Assembly: GCA_005239465.1 (NCBI GenBank)
Contig: SPAW01000013.1
Coordinates: forward strand, 1-57,455
Reading direction: 5' to 3'
DNA length: 57,455 nt
Source of the DNA: Nitrospira sp.
Lineage (GTDB): Bacteria > Nitrospirota > Nitrospiria > Nitrospirales > Nitrospiraceae
Shown: positions 9,131-17,884 of the stretch, one piece after another
Layout of the letters: each line of letters opens with the position of its first letter
Position numbering within the stretch: the first letter of the stretch is position 1
Notes under the pieces: generated by a model
What the model saw: the letters and a program-made list of their open reading frames with translations, nothing else
Databases searched by the model: none
Told to the model about the DNA's origin: nothing
Program-made: the position numbers and the translations under genes

Positions 9131-10582
9131 ATGAAACTCAACACACAAATGCGGGTGACGCGCATCTCAAACGAAATCTGGGAGATTGCCCCATCAGAAA
9201 AGGCTGGGATGCTCGTACCTGCACGGATCTATGCCACGCCGGCTATTCTGGAATCCATGGATTCTGGGGTTTTCGAACAGGTCACGAATGTGGCGTGCCT
9301 CCCCGGAATCAGACGCTACGCGCTCTGCATGCCGGATGGGCATTGGGGCTACGGTTTTCCTATCGGAGGTGTGGCCGCGTTCGATGTCCGCTCCGGAATC
9401 ATTTCGCCCGGCGGCGTAGGGTACGACATCAACTGCGGCATGCGGCTTATCAGGACCGATCTCACGCATGAGGACGTTCAGCCACATCTCGAGCGGCTGA
9501 TGACGGAATTGTTCCGAAGGGTGCCGGCAGGGGTTGGGGCAAGCGGGTTTGTGCGCTTGGACCGATCTTCGTTCGAGCAGGTCATGACCAACGGCGCCCG
9601 CTGGTGCATTGAGCAAGGATTCGGTTGGCATCGAGACCTGGAATGTATTGAAGAGGGAGGGCGCATTGCGGGGGCCGATCCGTCGAAAGTCAGCGACCAT
9701 GCGGTCAGCCGCGGCATCAACCAACTGGGGACGCTGGGATCGGGCAATCACTATCTTGAGGTGCAGGTGGTCGCAAGCGATCGAGTGTTTGATAGGGACA
9801 CCGCCGCCGCTTGGGGAATTACCGGTCATGCGCAGATCGTGGTGATGGTCCATTGTGGCTCACGTGGATTCGGGCATCAAGTTGCCGGCGATTATCTCAA
9901 GGTATTCGAAAAAGCGATGCGGCGATATGGGATCTCGGTGAAAGACCAGCAGTTGGCCTGTGCGCCGTTCCAATCAGTCGAGGGACAAGACTACTTTGCG
10001 GCGATGAATTGCGCCGCGAATATGGCGTTTGCCAATCGCCAGGTGATTACCCACCAAATCCGCGAAGCCTTTGCCGCAGTCTTTGGCAAGTCAGCAGAGG
10101 AGATGGGGATGGAGTTGGTGTATGACGTGGCGCACAATATAGCCAAGATTGAACGGTATCCGGAAGGGGAGTTGGTCGTGCATCGCAAAGGAGCGACGAG
10201 AGCGTTGGGGCCGGGCAGTGCCGATCTACCGCCGCGGTATCGTGCGACGGGTCAGCCGGTCATCTGCGGTGGATCAATGGAAACCGGATCGTATCTTCTG
10301 GTCGGAACGGAAGGGGCGGTGCGCGACACGTTTGCTTCGACGATGCATGGGTCTGGACGCACGATGTCACGGGCGCAGGCGAAAAAGGCGATTCGTGGTG
10401 AGCAGGTCCAGAAACAGATGCGGCAGCATGGAATCATAGTGAAGGCCGTCTCCATGTCGGGTCTCGCCGAAGAGGCGGGATTCGCCTATAAAAACATTTC
10501 TGAAGTGGTCGAATCAGTCGATCGTGCAGGAATTACAAAAACAGTGGCGGAATTACGACCGATTGGCAATATAAAGGGCTAG
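9131..10582 (+). CDS. rtcB: RtcB RNA-splicing ligase
   Basis: This 483-residue protein is full length. It joins RNA ends bearing 2',3'-cyclic phosphate or 3'-phosphate to 5'-hydroxyl, using GTP and Mn2+. Visible landmarks are the metal-site motif GGVGYDINCGMRL (Cys), LGSGNHYLEVQ, VMVHCGSRGFGHQV, AHNIAKIE and HRKGATRA. The guanylylation motif MHGSGRTMSRAQAKK carries His406. All key elements are present. It follows archease on the same strand. Between them lies an inverted repeat that could affect expression. In bacteria RtcB is linked to RNA repair, and the targets here are unknown. Confidence 0.96.
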   Translation: MKLNTQMRVTRISNEIWEIAPSEKAGMLVPARIYATPAILESMDSGVFEQVTNVACLPGIRRYALCMPDGHWGYGFPIGGVAAFDVRSGIISPGGVGYDINCGMRLIRTDLTHEDVQPHLERLMTELFRRVPAGVGASGFVRLDRSSFEQVMTNGARWCIEQGFGWHRDLECIEEGGRIAGADPSKVSDHAVSRGINQLGTLGSGNHYLEVQVVASDRVFDRDTAAAWGITGHAQIVVMVHCGSRGFGHQVAGDYLKVFEKAMRRYGISVKDQQLACAPFQSVEGQDYFAAMNCAANMAFANRQVITHQIREAFAAVFGKSAEEMGMELVYDVAHNIAKIERYPEGELVVHRKGATRALGPGSADLPPRYRATGQPVICGGSMETGSYLLVGTEGAVRDTFASTMHGSGRTMSRAQAKKAIRGEQVQKQMRQHGIIVKAVSMSGLAEEAGFAYKNISEVVESVDRAGITKTVAELRPIGNIKG

Positions 10583-10610
10583 CAGTGCACTGGTTCATGA
10601 GGCTAAATGC

Positions 10611-10961
10611 ATGGAGAATCGGAAGCATCCTCGGTTTCCCGTACAGTTCCGCAGTTCCTTCAGCTCCACCAATGCCGTCTCTGGCGTAGGTACTCTCGGC
10701 GATCTCTCCATTCGTGGCTGCCGTATCTATAGCCATATCGACGTGAAGCCTGGAACGGCGCTCCAGCTTCGCATTGAAGTGACGGACGACGAGCCGCCGC
10801 TTCAGATCAACCAAGCGATCGTCCGTTGGTATCGCGACAGCAGCTTTGGGTTGGAGTTCGTGAGTCTGACAGCCGATGAATGGGCAAGACTCCAGCACGT
10901 GGTGAAAGAGTTGGAGATGGAGCCTTATCAACGAGACAGTCGGGATGAGAAAGCTGTATAG
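10611..10961 (+). CDS. PilZ-domain protein (putative c-di-GMP receptor)
   Basis: This 116-residue single-domain protein has both halves of the c-di-GMP-binding signature. The N-terminal basic motif is RKHPRFPV (RxxxR), and the DLSIRGCRI motif (DxSxxG) lies about 25 residues later, followed by the PilZ beta-barrel pattern. Family knowledge: PilZ proteins bind cyclic di-GMP and alter motility, polysaccharide export or transcription through partners. No partner is encoded nearby. It starts 28 bases after rtcB and may share its transcript. Confidence 0.88.
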   Translation: MENRKHPRFPVQFRSSFSSTNAVSGVGTLGDLSIRGCRIYSHIDVKPGTALQLRIEVTDDEPPLQINQAIVRWYRDSSFGLEFVSLTADEWARLQHVVKELEMEPYQRDSRDEKAV

Positions 10962-10991
10962 GGTTGCGGTTAATCTTGTAGAGGAATGAGA

Positions 10992-11530
10992 TCAGGAATG
11001 CTGCCGATAGCCGTAGAGCAGCGTGATGTTAATGCGCCGGCTGAGGTAGTCGTCTTTGAACGCGATGTCGTTGGTTTCATGCAAGAGGTCGGAGTTAAAA
11101 ACCACCGCGCGATTGGCTCGATAGGGGATGCGAATCGCCTGGGCTCCTGATTGGTTCAGCCATTCAAGAATCTTCGGTGTATTCTCCTCGCTGTTGTACG
11201 CCGCAAAGCTCCGCTCCTGCGGTGCCTCCTTGTCATAGACCACCAAGCCGCCCTTCTCAGGATTGAGGTTGGCCTCGTCTGGCGTAATCCAGAAATTCAC
11301 GTTCACCGCCGCTGCATCGGCATGATGTTGAGGCTTCGTCTGGCATTGTCATGCTTGAAGGCCCAGGCCTGCGTGAGACGATGCTGCTTGAAGATCTGCG
11401 GAAAGCGCAGACGAAGGTCTTCGGCGATCTGCTTTCTGATGCCTTCCTTTGTCGCTGGTTTCGGTCGAAAGTTTAGCAGGAGAAAGCTCTGGGGTGGCTG
11501 AGGCCATCGTGACTTTGGGAATCCGGCAGA
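10992..11530 (-). pseudogene. Frameshifted, truncated 2OG-Fe(II) oxygenase-like remnant
   Basis: The downstream frame (10992 to about 11322) encodes HADAAAVNVNFWITPDEAN, GGLVVYDKEAP and FNSDLLHETNDI. These are the metal-ligand and core strands of a phytanoyl-CoA-dioxygenase/2OG oxygenase-like fold. The matching upstream sequence (QSFLLLNFRPKPATKEGIR, LTQAWAFKHDNARRSLNI) lies in another frame. The two join naturally if one base is restored near 11324, immediately before the HxD metal motif. An in-frame stop near 11533 ends homology on the 5' side, so the N-terminal part is missing. A sequencing error could explain the frameshift but not the missing N-terminus. Confidence 0.7.
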
Positions 11531-11577
11531 CTATACTTTTGCTTAAGTCGTCAAGCTCGAGGTGAGGAGTGGGAAAG

Positions 11578-12015
11578 ATGAATCGAGGCATTATGTTGTT
11601 GGGCATCGTCTGGATCGGAATCGTCGGGGGCATTCCGTTGCCAGGGATGGCTGCCGAGTCTCCTGTCGATACTGAAAAGATCGCCAAGGAGGCGCGGGAG
11701 ACGATTGAAGCGACAAAGCAGTATACGGCTCAGCAAAAGGAACTCTTCCAACGGAAGGTCCATGAAGAGTTGGTTGCCATACAGAAGCAGATCATCGCCT
11801 TGCGGGGGAAGGCGAGCGAAGCGTCGGCGACAGCCAAGACAGAACTTCAGAAATCCGTCGACGAGTTGGAGAAGAAAAAGGATTCAGCAAAGAACAAGCT
11901 GGAGGAATTAAGAGCCGCGACTGATGCGAAATGGAACGATGTGAAGGCGGGGATGAATTCCGCGCTCGACGAACTCAAAAATTCGTACCAGAAAGCATTG
12001 TCTCATCTGCCATAG
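11578..12015 (+). CDS. Exported coiled-coil protein
   Basis: This 145-residue protein has a clear signal peptide (about 1-25, ending in PGMAAE). The rest is almost wholly alpha-helical, with Lys/Glu/Ala heptads typical of a periplasmic coiled coil. There are no cysteines in the mature part. I chose the ATG that follows GAGGTGAGGAG by 9 bases; a GTG 9 bases upstream is possible. Function is unknown. Apolipoprotein- or YtxH-like stress proteins have similar composition, but this is only resemblance. A cupin gene follows after 44 bases. Confidence 0.75.
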   Translation: MNRGIMLLGIVWIGIVGGIPLPGMAAESPVDTEKIAKEARETIEATKQYTAQQKELFQRKVHEELVAIQKQIIALRGKASEASATAKTELQKSVDELEKKKDSAKNKLEELRAATDAKWNDVKAGMNSALDELKNSYQKALSHLP

Positions 12016-12059
12016 AAACACATAATTCCCTGCTTATTATTGACAAGGAGTGCACTGTG

Positions 12060-12380
12060 ATGAAGGTGATCAGTCTGTCAGATTATCAAGAGTTTAGTAA
12101 TGAGAAGATGAAGAAGAACAATATCTTTCAGACGGAGCGGTTCTTCTGCGACGTCTATTGCTTTGAGCCGGGCCAGGAACAAAAGGGCCACATTCATGGC
12201 GAGCAGGATAAAGTCTATTTGGTGCTCGAAGGTCAGGGGATGTTTCAGGTTGGGGCCGAGGAGCAGGTACTTGGAGTAGGGCAGGGGACCATGGCGCCGG
12301 CAGGCGAAGAACATGGCGTGAAAAATCATACGCGCTGTCGGCTCAAGGTCTTGGTGTTCGTGGCACCGAATCCCTCCTGA
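12060..12380 (+). CDS. Small single-domain cupin
   Basis: The 106-residue product carries the two cupin motifs. Motif 1 is PGQEQKGHIHGEQDKVYLVLEG (His residues and the following acidic residues as likely metal ligands). Motif 2 is APAGEEHGVKNH (His as the last ligand). A metal-binding beta-barrel is therefore likely. Substrate and reaction cannot be told. I chose the ATG 9 bases after AAGGAG. Longer in-frame extensions lack a ribosome-binding site and run into the preceding gene. Confidence 0.85.
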   Translation: MKVISLSDYQEFSNEKMKKNNIFQTERFFCDVYCFEPGQEQKGHIHGEQDKVYLVLEGQGMFQVGAEEQVLGVGQGTMAPAGEEHGVKNHTRCRLKVLVFVAPNPS

Positions 12381-12844
12381 ATAAGAAAAGTCAACGGTCA
12401 TTTAAGAAGATTCAAGGGGGGGGAATAGCAATCCATGGGTGCGCAGAAGAGGGCATCGGTTGTTTCCTCCCTATTGACGATTGACCAGTGACGGTTGAAC
12501 TTTTCCTGTAATTGATCCTCTTATTACCGGAGATCTCGCGGTACGTCACAGTAATCGCCCCGGCGAGGTCGCCCTCCCTTATGTCCTTCCTTCGGATACC
12601 CCATTTTGCTGGTTGGTAACGCCCAGGTTCTTTGATGATCCTCAATCCGGCATAAAATAGTTTCCTGGCGTTCCCGCCCATGCCGTAAAATTCCTGGTGT
12701 TGTAAGGACACAAGAATCAGGGGTTGATATGGCACGTGCGCCAAAACCTACTTATGGTCAAGCCGGATTGAAAATGAAGATAATCTCTTCTCCCCATCCG
12801 AAGACGGGGAGGGAGTTTGAGCCGCTTCCTCCCCGCGGATTGCG
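12381..12844. other. Convergent intergenic region, no gene seen
   Basis: This 464-base gap lies between two converging genes. A minus-strand frame of 110 codons (12412-12744) has no recognisable pattern and no ribosome-binding site, so I do not call it. The only clear structure is a GC-rich hairpin close to the end of the propeller gene, listed separately. Confidence 0.4.
12805..12835 (-). terminator. Hairpin after the cupredoxin-propeller gene
   Basis: Arms CGGGGAGGGAG (12805-12815) and CTTCCTCCCCG (12825-12835) pair over 11 bases with one mismatch around a 9-base loop. The hairpin lies ten bases past the stop of the propeller gene. No strong U-tract follows on that strand, so it may work poorly as an intrinsic terminator or may protect the 3' end. 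Confidence 0.4.
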
Positions 12845-14098
12845 TTAATTCGGCACGACTCGCAAGACCGTGACGCCCTGTGCTCCGCTGGTATTGGGCC
12901 CGCCCCACAGTGGAATCTGCTTGGTTGTGAAGGTCTCGAGATCAATCTTGGTGACCGTGTTATCGAACGTGTTGGTGACATAGGCAAAGTTGCCGTCCAG
13001 GCTGAAGTCCGCCCCATGGGCCCCATGAGCCGTGGTGACGGTTTTCTTGATCGTATCAGTTCTGGTGTCAATGATGTGCACCACTCCCAGTCCCTTATTG
13101 GGTACGACGGCATACTTGTACTTGGCATTCACTGGCGTCTGCACCGGCAAACCGCCGACCTTGATGTCCTTGATCTTTTTCATGGTGGTGAGGTCCAAGA
13201 CGGAGACTGTTCCGGAAATGCCATTGCCGATATAGGCCTTCTTACCATCCGGAGTCACCGAAGCTCCAAGCGGCACGACCCCCGTGGGGATGTGCGCGAT
13301 GGCTTTGCCCTCAGCGATGTCTACGATAGTTGCATCAGCCGCATGCGAATCAGCCACCACAAAGTACTTCCAGTCCGGGGTGGGCCAAAACCCGTGCGGG
13401 CCCTGACTGGTCTCGATCTTCCCGGACACTTTATAGGTATTGCCGTCGATGATGGTGATATAGTTAGCTCCCATGACAGTCGTGTAGATCGTGCCATCGG
13501 GCGAGGTGTAGACATGAGCCGGTGCCGGCCCTACCTCGACCTTCTCCAGAACCGTTCGCTTTTTCACATCAATTTTAAACAGTTCGTCATCGTGCCAACT
13601 GGTGACATAGGCGAACTCTCCGTTTGGGCTGAACCAGATATTGTGGGGATTGTTGCCGACGTGAATGGCATCTACCACTTTGTCTGTATCAGGGTCGACA
13701 ATCTGGATCTGGTTCGCAAATTGAGCGGCCACCCAGATTTCACCCTTCTTCACGGGAGCGCGCCCTGACTGGACCAACACCTTGCCTTTCATCCAGGGAT
13801 GGAGGGCACAGAGGTAGTCGAAGTCCCCGGCCTCTGTGAAGGTATGGGTCAAACTCTCTCCGGGGCCCAGCATCTTGTGGAAGGCCGGCTTCCCAGTGGT
13901 CAGAAGATCAGTGTGGGTCACGGTATGGAAACTGGGGTTGTTCCAGGTGACCGTATCGCCGGGCTCAATCACCAGACCGGCCGGCTCATACCATGGTTGA
14001 TAGTCAAGGGTCTCGACCACATGATTCGTGGCCGCCCAGCTTGTCCCTCCTATGAGACAAAGGATTGTCAGACTAACCAGCATAAACGTCTTCATCAT
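12845..14098 (-). CDS. Periplasmic cupredoxin fused to a YVTN beta-propeller
   Basis: This 417-residue protein has a signal peptide (about 1-23). A plastocyanin-like domain (25-110) follows, with type 1 copper ligands His58 (SFHTVTH), Cys97, His100 and Met103 (CALHPWM). The rest (about 118-417) is a seven-blade-type beta-propeller with repeats such as NPHNIWFSPNGEFAYVTSW and HGADFSLDGNFAYVTNT. A role in periplasmic electron transfer is inferred from the copper domain and the cytochrome c gene 58 bases upstream on the same strand. The substrate is unknown. I chose the ATG pair after AAAGGAGACTCG; a longer upstream extension is not signal-like. Confidence 0.88.
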   Translation of the reverse strand: MMKTFMLVSLTILCLIGGTSWAATNHVVETLDYQPWYEPAGLVIEPGDTVTWNNPSFHTVTHTDLLTTGKPAFHKMLGPGESLTHTFTEAGDFDYLCALHPWMKGKVLVQSGRAPVKKGEIWVAAQFANQIQIVDPDTDKVVDAIHVGNNPHNIWFSPNGEFAYVTSWHDDELFKIDVKKRTVLEKVEVGPAPAHVYTSPDGTIYTTVMGANYITIIDGNTYKVSGKIETSQGPHGFWPTPDWKYFVVADSHAADATIVDIAEGKAIAHIPTGVVPLGASVTPDGKKAYIGNGISGTVSVLDLTTMKKIKDIKVGGLPVQTPVNAKYKYAVVPNKGLGVVHIIDTRTDTIKKTVTTAHGAHGADFSLDGNFAYVTNTFDNTVTKIDLETFTTKQIPLWGGPNTSGAQGVTVLRVVPN

Positions 14099-14156
14099 CG
14101 AGTCTCCTTTCTTGCCTATCCCACTGACTGGGTAGGGTTTGTGCTCGTTTGGGAAC

Positions 14157-14618
14157 TTACTTTTGGATCTCATCGTGGGCATGGTCGGCTGCTTGACCTT
14201 TGTGGGAGAACGAATGTTCAAAAGCAATGGCCGCCCACATCTGCTCATCGTTTAGGTACTGTTTCCATGCCGGCATCTTGGTTTTCGGGACCCCTTCCTT
14301 GACCCGCCAGAACCAAAAACTGTCGGAGAAACGGTTCACGAGGCTTGGGTCGCGGAGATCCCTCGCCCCTTTTTTCTTTGGTTGACCGTCCTTGCCGTGG
14401 CAATTGGAGCAGTTAACCTTGGGATGAACCTGACCCATATACACCTTTTCTCCCTCTGCCAGGACCTTGGGATCCGTCCACCAGCCATCCGGCATATGCT
14501 TGTCGGCATAGTCGGCCGGGACCGGAGGCAAGGGAGGAGCAGCCAATGCCATTCCTCTTGATAGAATCAAGACACACATTATCGCCACAACCATCAATCC
14601 AACCGTCCTCTCTGTCAT
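14157..14618 (-). CDS. Exported mono-heme cytochrome c
   Basis: This 153-residue protein has a signal peptide (about 1-27) and one CxxCH heme motif (Cys70, Cys73, His74, as CSNCHG). The likely sixth ligand is Met115 in TKMPAW, followed by the usual class I helix YLNDEQMWAAIAF. It should be a soluble periplasmic electron carrier. A strong AAGGAGG lies 5 bases before the ATG. The gene is first in a two-gene unit with the cupredoxin-propeller gene, so the two proteins are probably redox partners. The C-terminus is His/Asp-rich, which could bind metal. Confidence 0.92.
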   Translation of the reverse strand: MTERTVGLMVVAIMCVLILSRGMALAAPPLPPVPADYADKHMPDGWWTDPKVLAEGEKVYMGQVHPKVNCSNCHGKDGQPKKKGARDLRDPSLVNRFSDSFWFWRVKEGVPKTKMPAWKQYLNDEQMWAAIAFEHSFSHKGQAADHAHDEIQK

Positions 14619-15140
14619 CCGCACCTCCTTTTCCGATTCCTAGGGTTTCCCATGATGACTATTGTCGCTCGTCGATGGCGCCGGTGTTCAGTTGCGGGCG
14701 GATCGCCAACAAGAGCATTATACTCGACAGTTGGCATGTATGCAGATGGCAGGGCTTGGTCCGACAGGTTGCGCCATGAAATAGGCAATGCTTGAGGCAC
14801 ATACCATCTTTCGTGAGTCCCTCCTTAATCTATGACCTTCACCATCGCTGACACATGCTTCGCAGCCGGGTAGCGAGCGCGCACTATACCACATGATCCC
14901 GCCGATGGGAAAAAATTATTCTGGATCAACTACGACGCTGCCAAGCCCCACTACAGAAGGCTAGATGCCGGTCAGAGTATCGGCCGGATTCCTGCCTTCA
15001 TCGACATGGATGCAATCCGCCTTCGATCGGTGCATACGATTCGGACCGTGTCTATGTAGCAAGATACCGAAACGACAAGCTGGAAAACATGACAAATGTC
15101 ATGTTTATGAAAATGCTCGGAACGGGGACGAGGTGGAGGG
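14619..15140. other. Upstream region of the cytochrome/cupredoxin unit
   Basis: There is no gene in these 522 bases. A TATAGT at about 14892-14897 (minus strand) could be a -10 element for the cytochrome c unit, but no good -35 is visible. A long palindrome near 15095 is listed separately. The Crp/Fnr gene ends at the right edge of this region. Confidence 0.35.
15085..15106. promoter_or_regulatory. Perfect 10-base palindrome with 2-base centre
   Basis: AAACATGACA-AA-TGTCATGTTT is a perfect inverted repeat. It lies 35 bases after the stop of the Crp/Fnr gene and about 470 bases before the cytochrome c gene. TGACA/TGTCA half-sites resemble operators of some dimeric regulators, including Crp/Fnr relatives. 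Alternatively, on the minus strand the hairpin is followed by TTTTCC and could act as a terminator for the regulator gene. Confidence 0.45.
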
Positions 15141-15869
15141 TTATGAGGAGGCGAGGGCCTTCAGCCCACTTAGATCGCGAACGACCAGTCGATTAGCGGT
15201 CCCTGCGACCAGTTGGTCTCGTTTGAACCGGCTCATGATCCGGATCGCGGTTTCCGTCGAGGTGCCGACCATGTTGGCCATGTCTTCTCGAGTAATTCGT
15301 ACCGAGAGCCTGATCCCGTGAGGCTCTTGTACGCCGCTTCGAGCGGCAAGGTCGACGAGGAGGGCTGCAAGGCGCTGGTCTGCCCCGCCCAGAGCAAGCA
15401 TTTTGGCTTTTTCTTGGGACTCACGCAACCGATTGCCGAGGTACTTGATGACTTCGATGGCAGCGTCTGGATTTCTCCGCAAGAGGTCGAAATAGGTCTT
15501 CTTCTTGAGACGGAGGATACTGACATCGCCCATCGGTTGCGCGCTGCCCGGATGGCTGGCGTCGTCGAATACTGCGGCATCGCAACAAAAAAGGTCGCCC
15601 GGGAGCAACATTTTCAACGCGCACTCTTTGCCTCCCGGTGAGGACGTGATGCACTTCACCGTCCCCTCCTTGACGATGTGGAAATATTCGGCGGGATCGC
15701 CTTCGCGGAAGATGAACTCGTCCTTGCCGTAGTGGGATTCGGTGAGATCGTGGAGGATCCGCTCGCGTTCCTTCCCGCTCAAGATGTTGAGGAGGGGAAT
15801 GCGGTCGAGCCGGCTGTCGACCGGCGTACGGGACGGTTTACTTGGTGATCTGCTTGGCCGCTTCGACAA
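15141..15869 (-). CDS. Crp/Fnr-family transcription regulator
   Basis: This protein has an N-terminal cyclic-nucleotide-binding-type beta-roll (YGKDEFIFREGDPAEYFHIV), a dimer helix, and a C-terminal winged helix with recognition region ITREDMANMVGTSTETAIRIM. Cysteines cluster in the beta-roll (KCITSSPGGKEC and LFCCDAAVF), so a redox or metal sensor is conceivable, but this is not a standard Fnr iron-sulfur pattern. There is no ATG at a sensible place. I propose the TTG 8 bases after GGAG, giving 242 residues and a 32-base overlap with the end of tkt. The adjacent cytochrome/cupredoxin unit is a plausible target. Confidence 0.8.
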   Translation of the reverse strand: MSKRPSRSPSKPSRTPVDSRLDRIPLLNILSGKERERILHDLTESHYGKDEFIFREGDPAEYFHIVKEGTVKCITSSPGGKECALKMLLPGDLFCCDAAVFDDASHPGSAQPMGDVSILRLKKKTYFDLLRRNPDAAIEVIKYLGNRLRESQEKAKMLALGGADQRLAALLVDLAARSGVQEPHGIRLSVRITREDMANMVGTSTETAIRIMSRFKRDQLVAGTANRLVVRDLSGLKALASS

Positions 15870-17703
15870 TGGATCGCGCTCCGATGCCAAAGTGGTCCAC
15901 GAGTTCGTCCGGTTTCCCGCTGTGCGGGATCGCACGAACCGCGAGCTTATGGACCTTGATGCCTTCCGTGCCGACGGCGCTGAGGACGGCATCGCCAAGT
16001 CCGCCGTGGGCATAATGATCTTCAACGGTGAGGATGCGGCCCTGTGTGGCTATGGCACTATCCAACAAGGTGGTCCGGTCGATGGGAACAATACTGTAGA
16101 GATCGACGACCCGCACGGAGATGCCGACCGCTTTCAATTTGTCGTAGGCCTTCAGAGCTTCGAAAAGCGTGACGCCGGCTGCGACGATCGTGAGGACATC
16201 CGACGCGCTTTGGCGAAGGACCTTCGATCCGCCGATCTGGAATCGCTCCTCCGGCCCATAGAGCACCGTCGATTTGGGACGACCGGCGCGCAGGTAGACC
16301 ATACCTTTGTGGTTTGCCGCCGCCTCAACCAGGCGGTAGGTGCAGGTGGCGTCGGATGGATAGAGGACGGTGACACCAGGTTGCGCGGCCATCATCGCGA
16401 TGTCTTCCAATCCCATCTGGGATGGACCGTCTTCCCCGATGCTTACGCCGACATGCGTCCCAACCAGTTTGATATTCGATTGGCTGATGGCCGCCATACG
16501 GATGAAGTCGTATGCCCTGGCGAGGAAACAGGCAAAAGTCGCCGCGAACGGGACTTTGCCGCAAGCCGCGAGGCCGGCTGCTGCGCCGACCATGGTCTGC
16601 TCGGCGATGAAGTTTTCGAAGAATCGATCGGGAAATTTCTTGCCGAACTTATCGGTATAGGTCGAATTTTTCACGTCGGCATCTAGTCCTACGACCAGCG
16701 GGTTGACCGCGCCCAGTGCCTCAAGTGCGCCACCGAACGCTTCGCGCGTGGCGACAGAGTCGCCTACTTTGTATGGCGCAGGCGGGAGGGGACTGATAGA
16801 CGAGGGCCCCTGAGCCGGCGTCGATGGTTTCTTGAATGAAATGGATGTGCTGCTCGGCTTCAACTGCTTGGTCAACTCATCGATGGCCTTCTGGGTTTCC
16901 TCGCCTTTGGGGACCGGCTTCCCATGCCAGCTAGTATGGTTCTCCATAAAGGAGATGCCCTTGCCCTTAAACGTTTTAGCGAGGAGCACTGTCGGTTTGC
17001 CTTTAGTGTTGGCAGCGGTATCGAATGCCGCGACCAGAGCTGAAAGATCGTGCCCGTCAACCACCAGCGCCTGCCAACCGAAACCGGCCCAGCGGGAGCG
17101 ATAACCCTCCATGTCATGTTGCAACATGGTGGGATCGCTTTGACCGAGTCGATTGACATCCACGATGGCGCACAGATTATCTAAACCGTGATGGCGCGCG
17201 AGCTCGGCGGCCTCCCACACGGATCCCTCGACAGATTCCCCATCGCCCATCAACACGTAGGTTCTGTGATCGAGTTTGTCGACAAACTTTGCATTGAGGG
17301 CGATGCCGATGCCGACGGGGAGTCCCTGTCCGAGCGAGCCGGTTGCCATGTCGACGAAGGATAAGCGAGGAGTCGGGTGGCCTTCGAGGTCGGAGGTTAA
17401 TGTGCGGAGTTTGAGCAGCTCGCTCTTGGGAAACAAGCCGGCCTCCGCCCAGGCTGCGTAGAGCAGGGGAGCGGCATGACCTTTCGAGAGCACGAAACGG
17501 TCACTGTTGGGAGCCTTGGGATTATTCGGATCGTATCGCATGATGCAAAAAAACAGAGCGGCGACGATGTCCGCAGCCGAACAGCAGCTGGATGGATGGC
17601 CGCTGCCTGCCTCGCTCGTCGCCCGGACACTCTCGATTCGGAGCTGGGTGGCCTTGTTGTGCAGTTCGATAAGCAAATCGGGAGAGGGGGATGAGCCGGC
17701 CAT
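15838..17703 (-). CDS. tkt: Transketolase (full length)
   Basis: This 621-residue protein moves two-carbon units between sugar phosphates in the pentose phosphate pathway, using TPP. Both halves are present in one chain. The N-terminal half has SEAGSGHPSSCCSAADIVA, LSKGHAAPLLYA and the TPP/Mg site GDGESVEGSVWEAA-N. The pyrimidine-binding half has GLDADVKNS and FIAEQTMVGAAAGLA. A Ser/Pro/Thr-rich linker at about 285-310 separates the halves. Length is slightly shorter than E. coli TktA. A good AAAGGAG precedes the ATG. Its last bases overlap the regulator gene that follows. Confidence 0.95.
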   Translation of the reverse strand: MAGSSPSPDLLIELHNKATQLRIESVRATSEAGSGHPSSCCSAADIVAALFFCIMRYDPNNPKAPNSDRFVLSKGHAAPLLYAAWAEAGLFPKSELLKLRTLTSDLEGHPTPRLSFVDMATGSLGQGLPVGIGIALNAKFVDKLDHRTYVLMGDGESVEGSVWEAAELARHHGLDNLCAIVDVNRLGQSDPTMLQHDMEGYRSRWAGFGWQALVVDGHDLSALVAAFDTAANTKGKPTVLLAKTFKGKGISFMENHTSWHGKPVPKGEETQKAIDELTKQLKPSSTSISFKKPSTPAQGPSSISPLPPAPYKVGDSVATREAFGGALEALGAVNPLVVGLDADVKNSTYTDKFGKKFPDRFFENFIAEQTMVGAAAGLAACGKVPFAATFACFLARAYDFIRMAAISQSNIKLVGTHVGVSIGEDGPSQMGLEDIAMMAAQPGVTVLYPSDATCTYRLVEAAANHKGMVYLRAGRPKSTVLYGPEERFQIGGSKVLRQSASDVLTIVAAGVTLFEALKAYDKLKAVGISVRVVDLYSIVPIDRTTLLDSAIATQGRILTVEDHYAHGGLGDAVLSAVGTEGIKVHKLAVRAIPHSGKPDELVDHFGIGARSIVEAAKQITK

Positions 17704-17884
17704 CGGAACTCCTTTCAGGATATGTACGAAGGACGCTGCAGACTGTCCTCGTCTGCTCTGTCGGCAAAAACGCAGCGGAGCTTGAGGCTAACAAAACATA
17801 TTGAGGGAGTCAATGAAGAGATCGACTGCAGGATAAATGAACTATCGGAGTCTCTGCGAGGTGGTCGGAGATGGGACCTTCCAG

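Noticed and set aside
12412-12744. 110-codon minus-strand frame
   Set aside because: No ribosome-binding site, no domain, unnatural composition.
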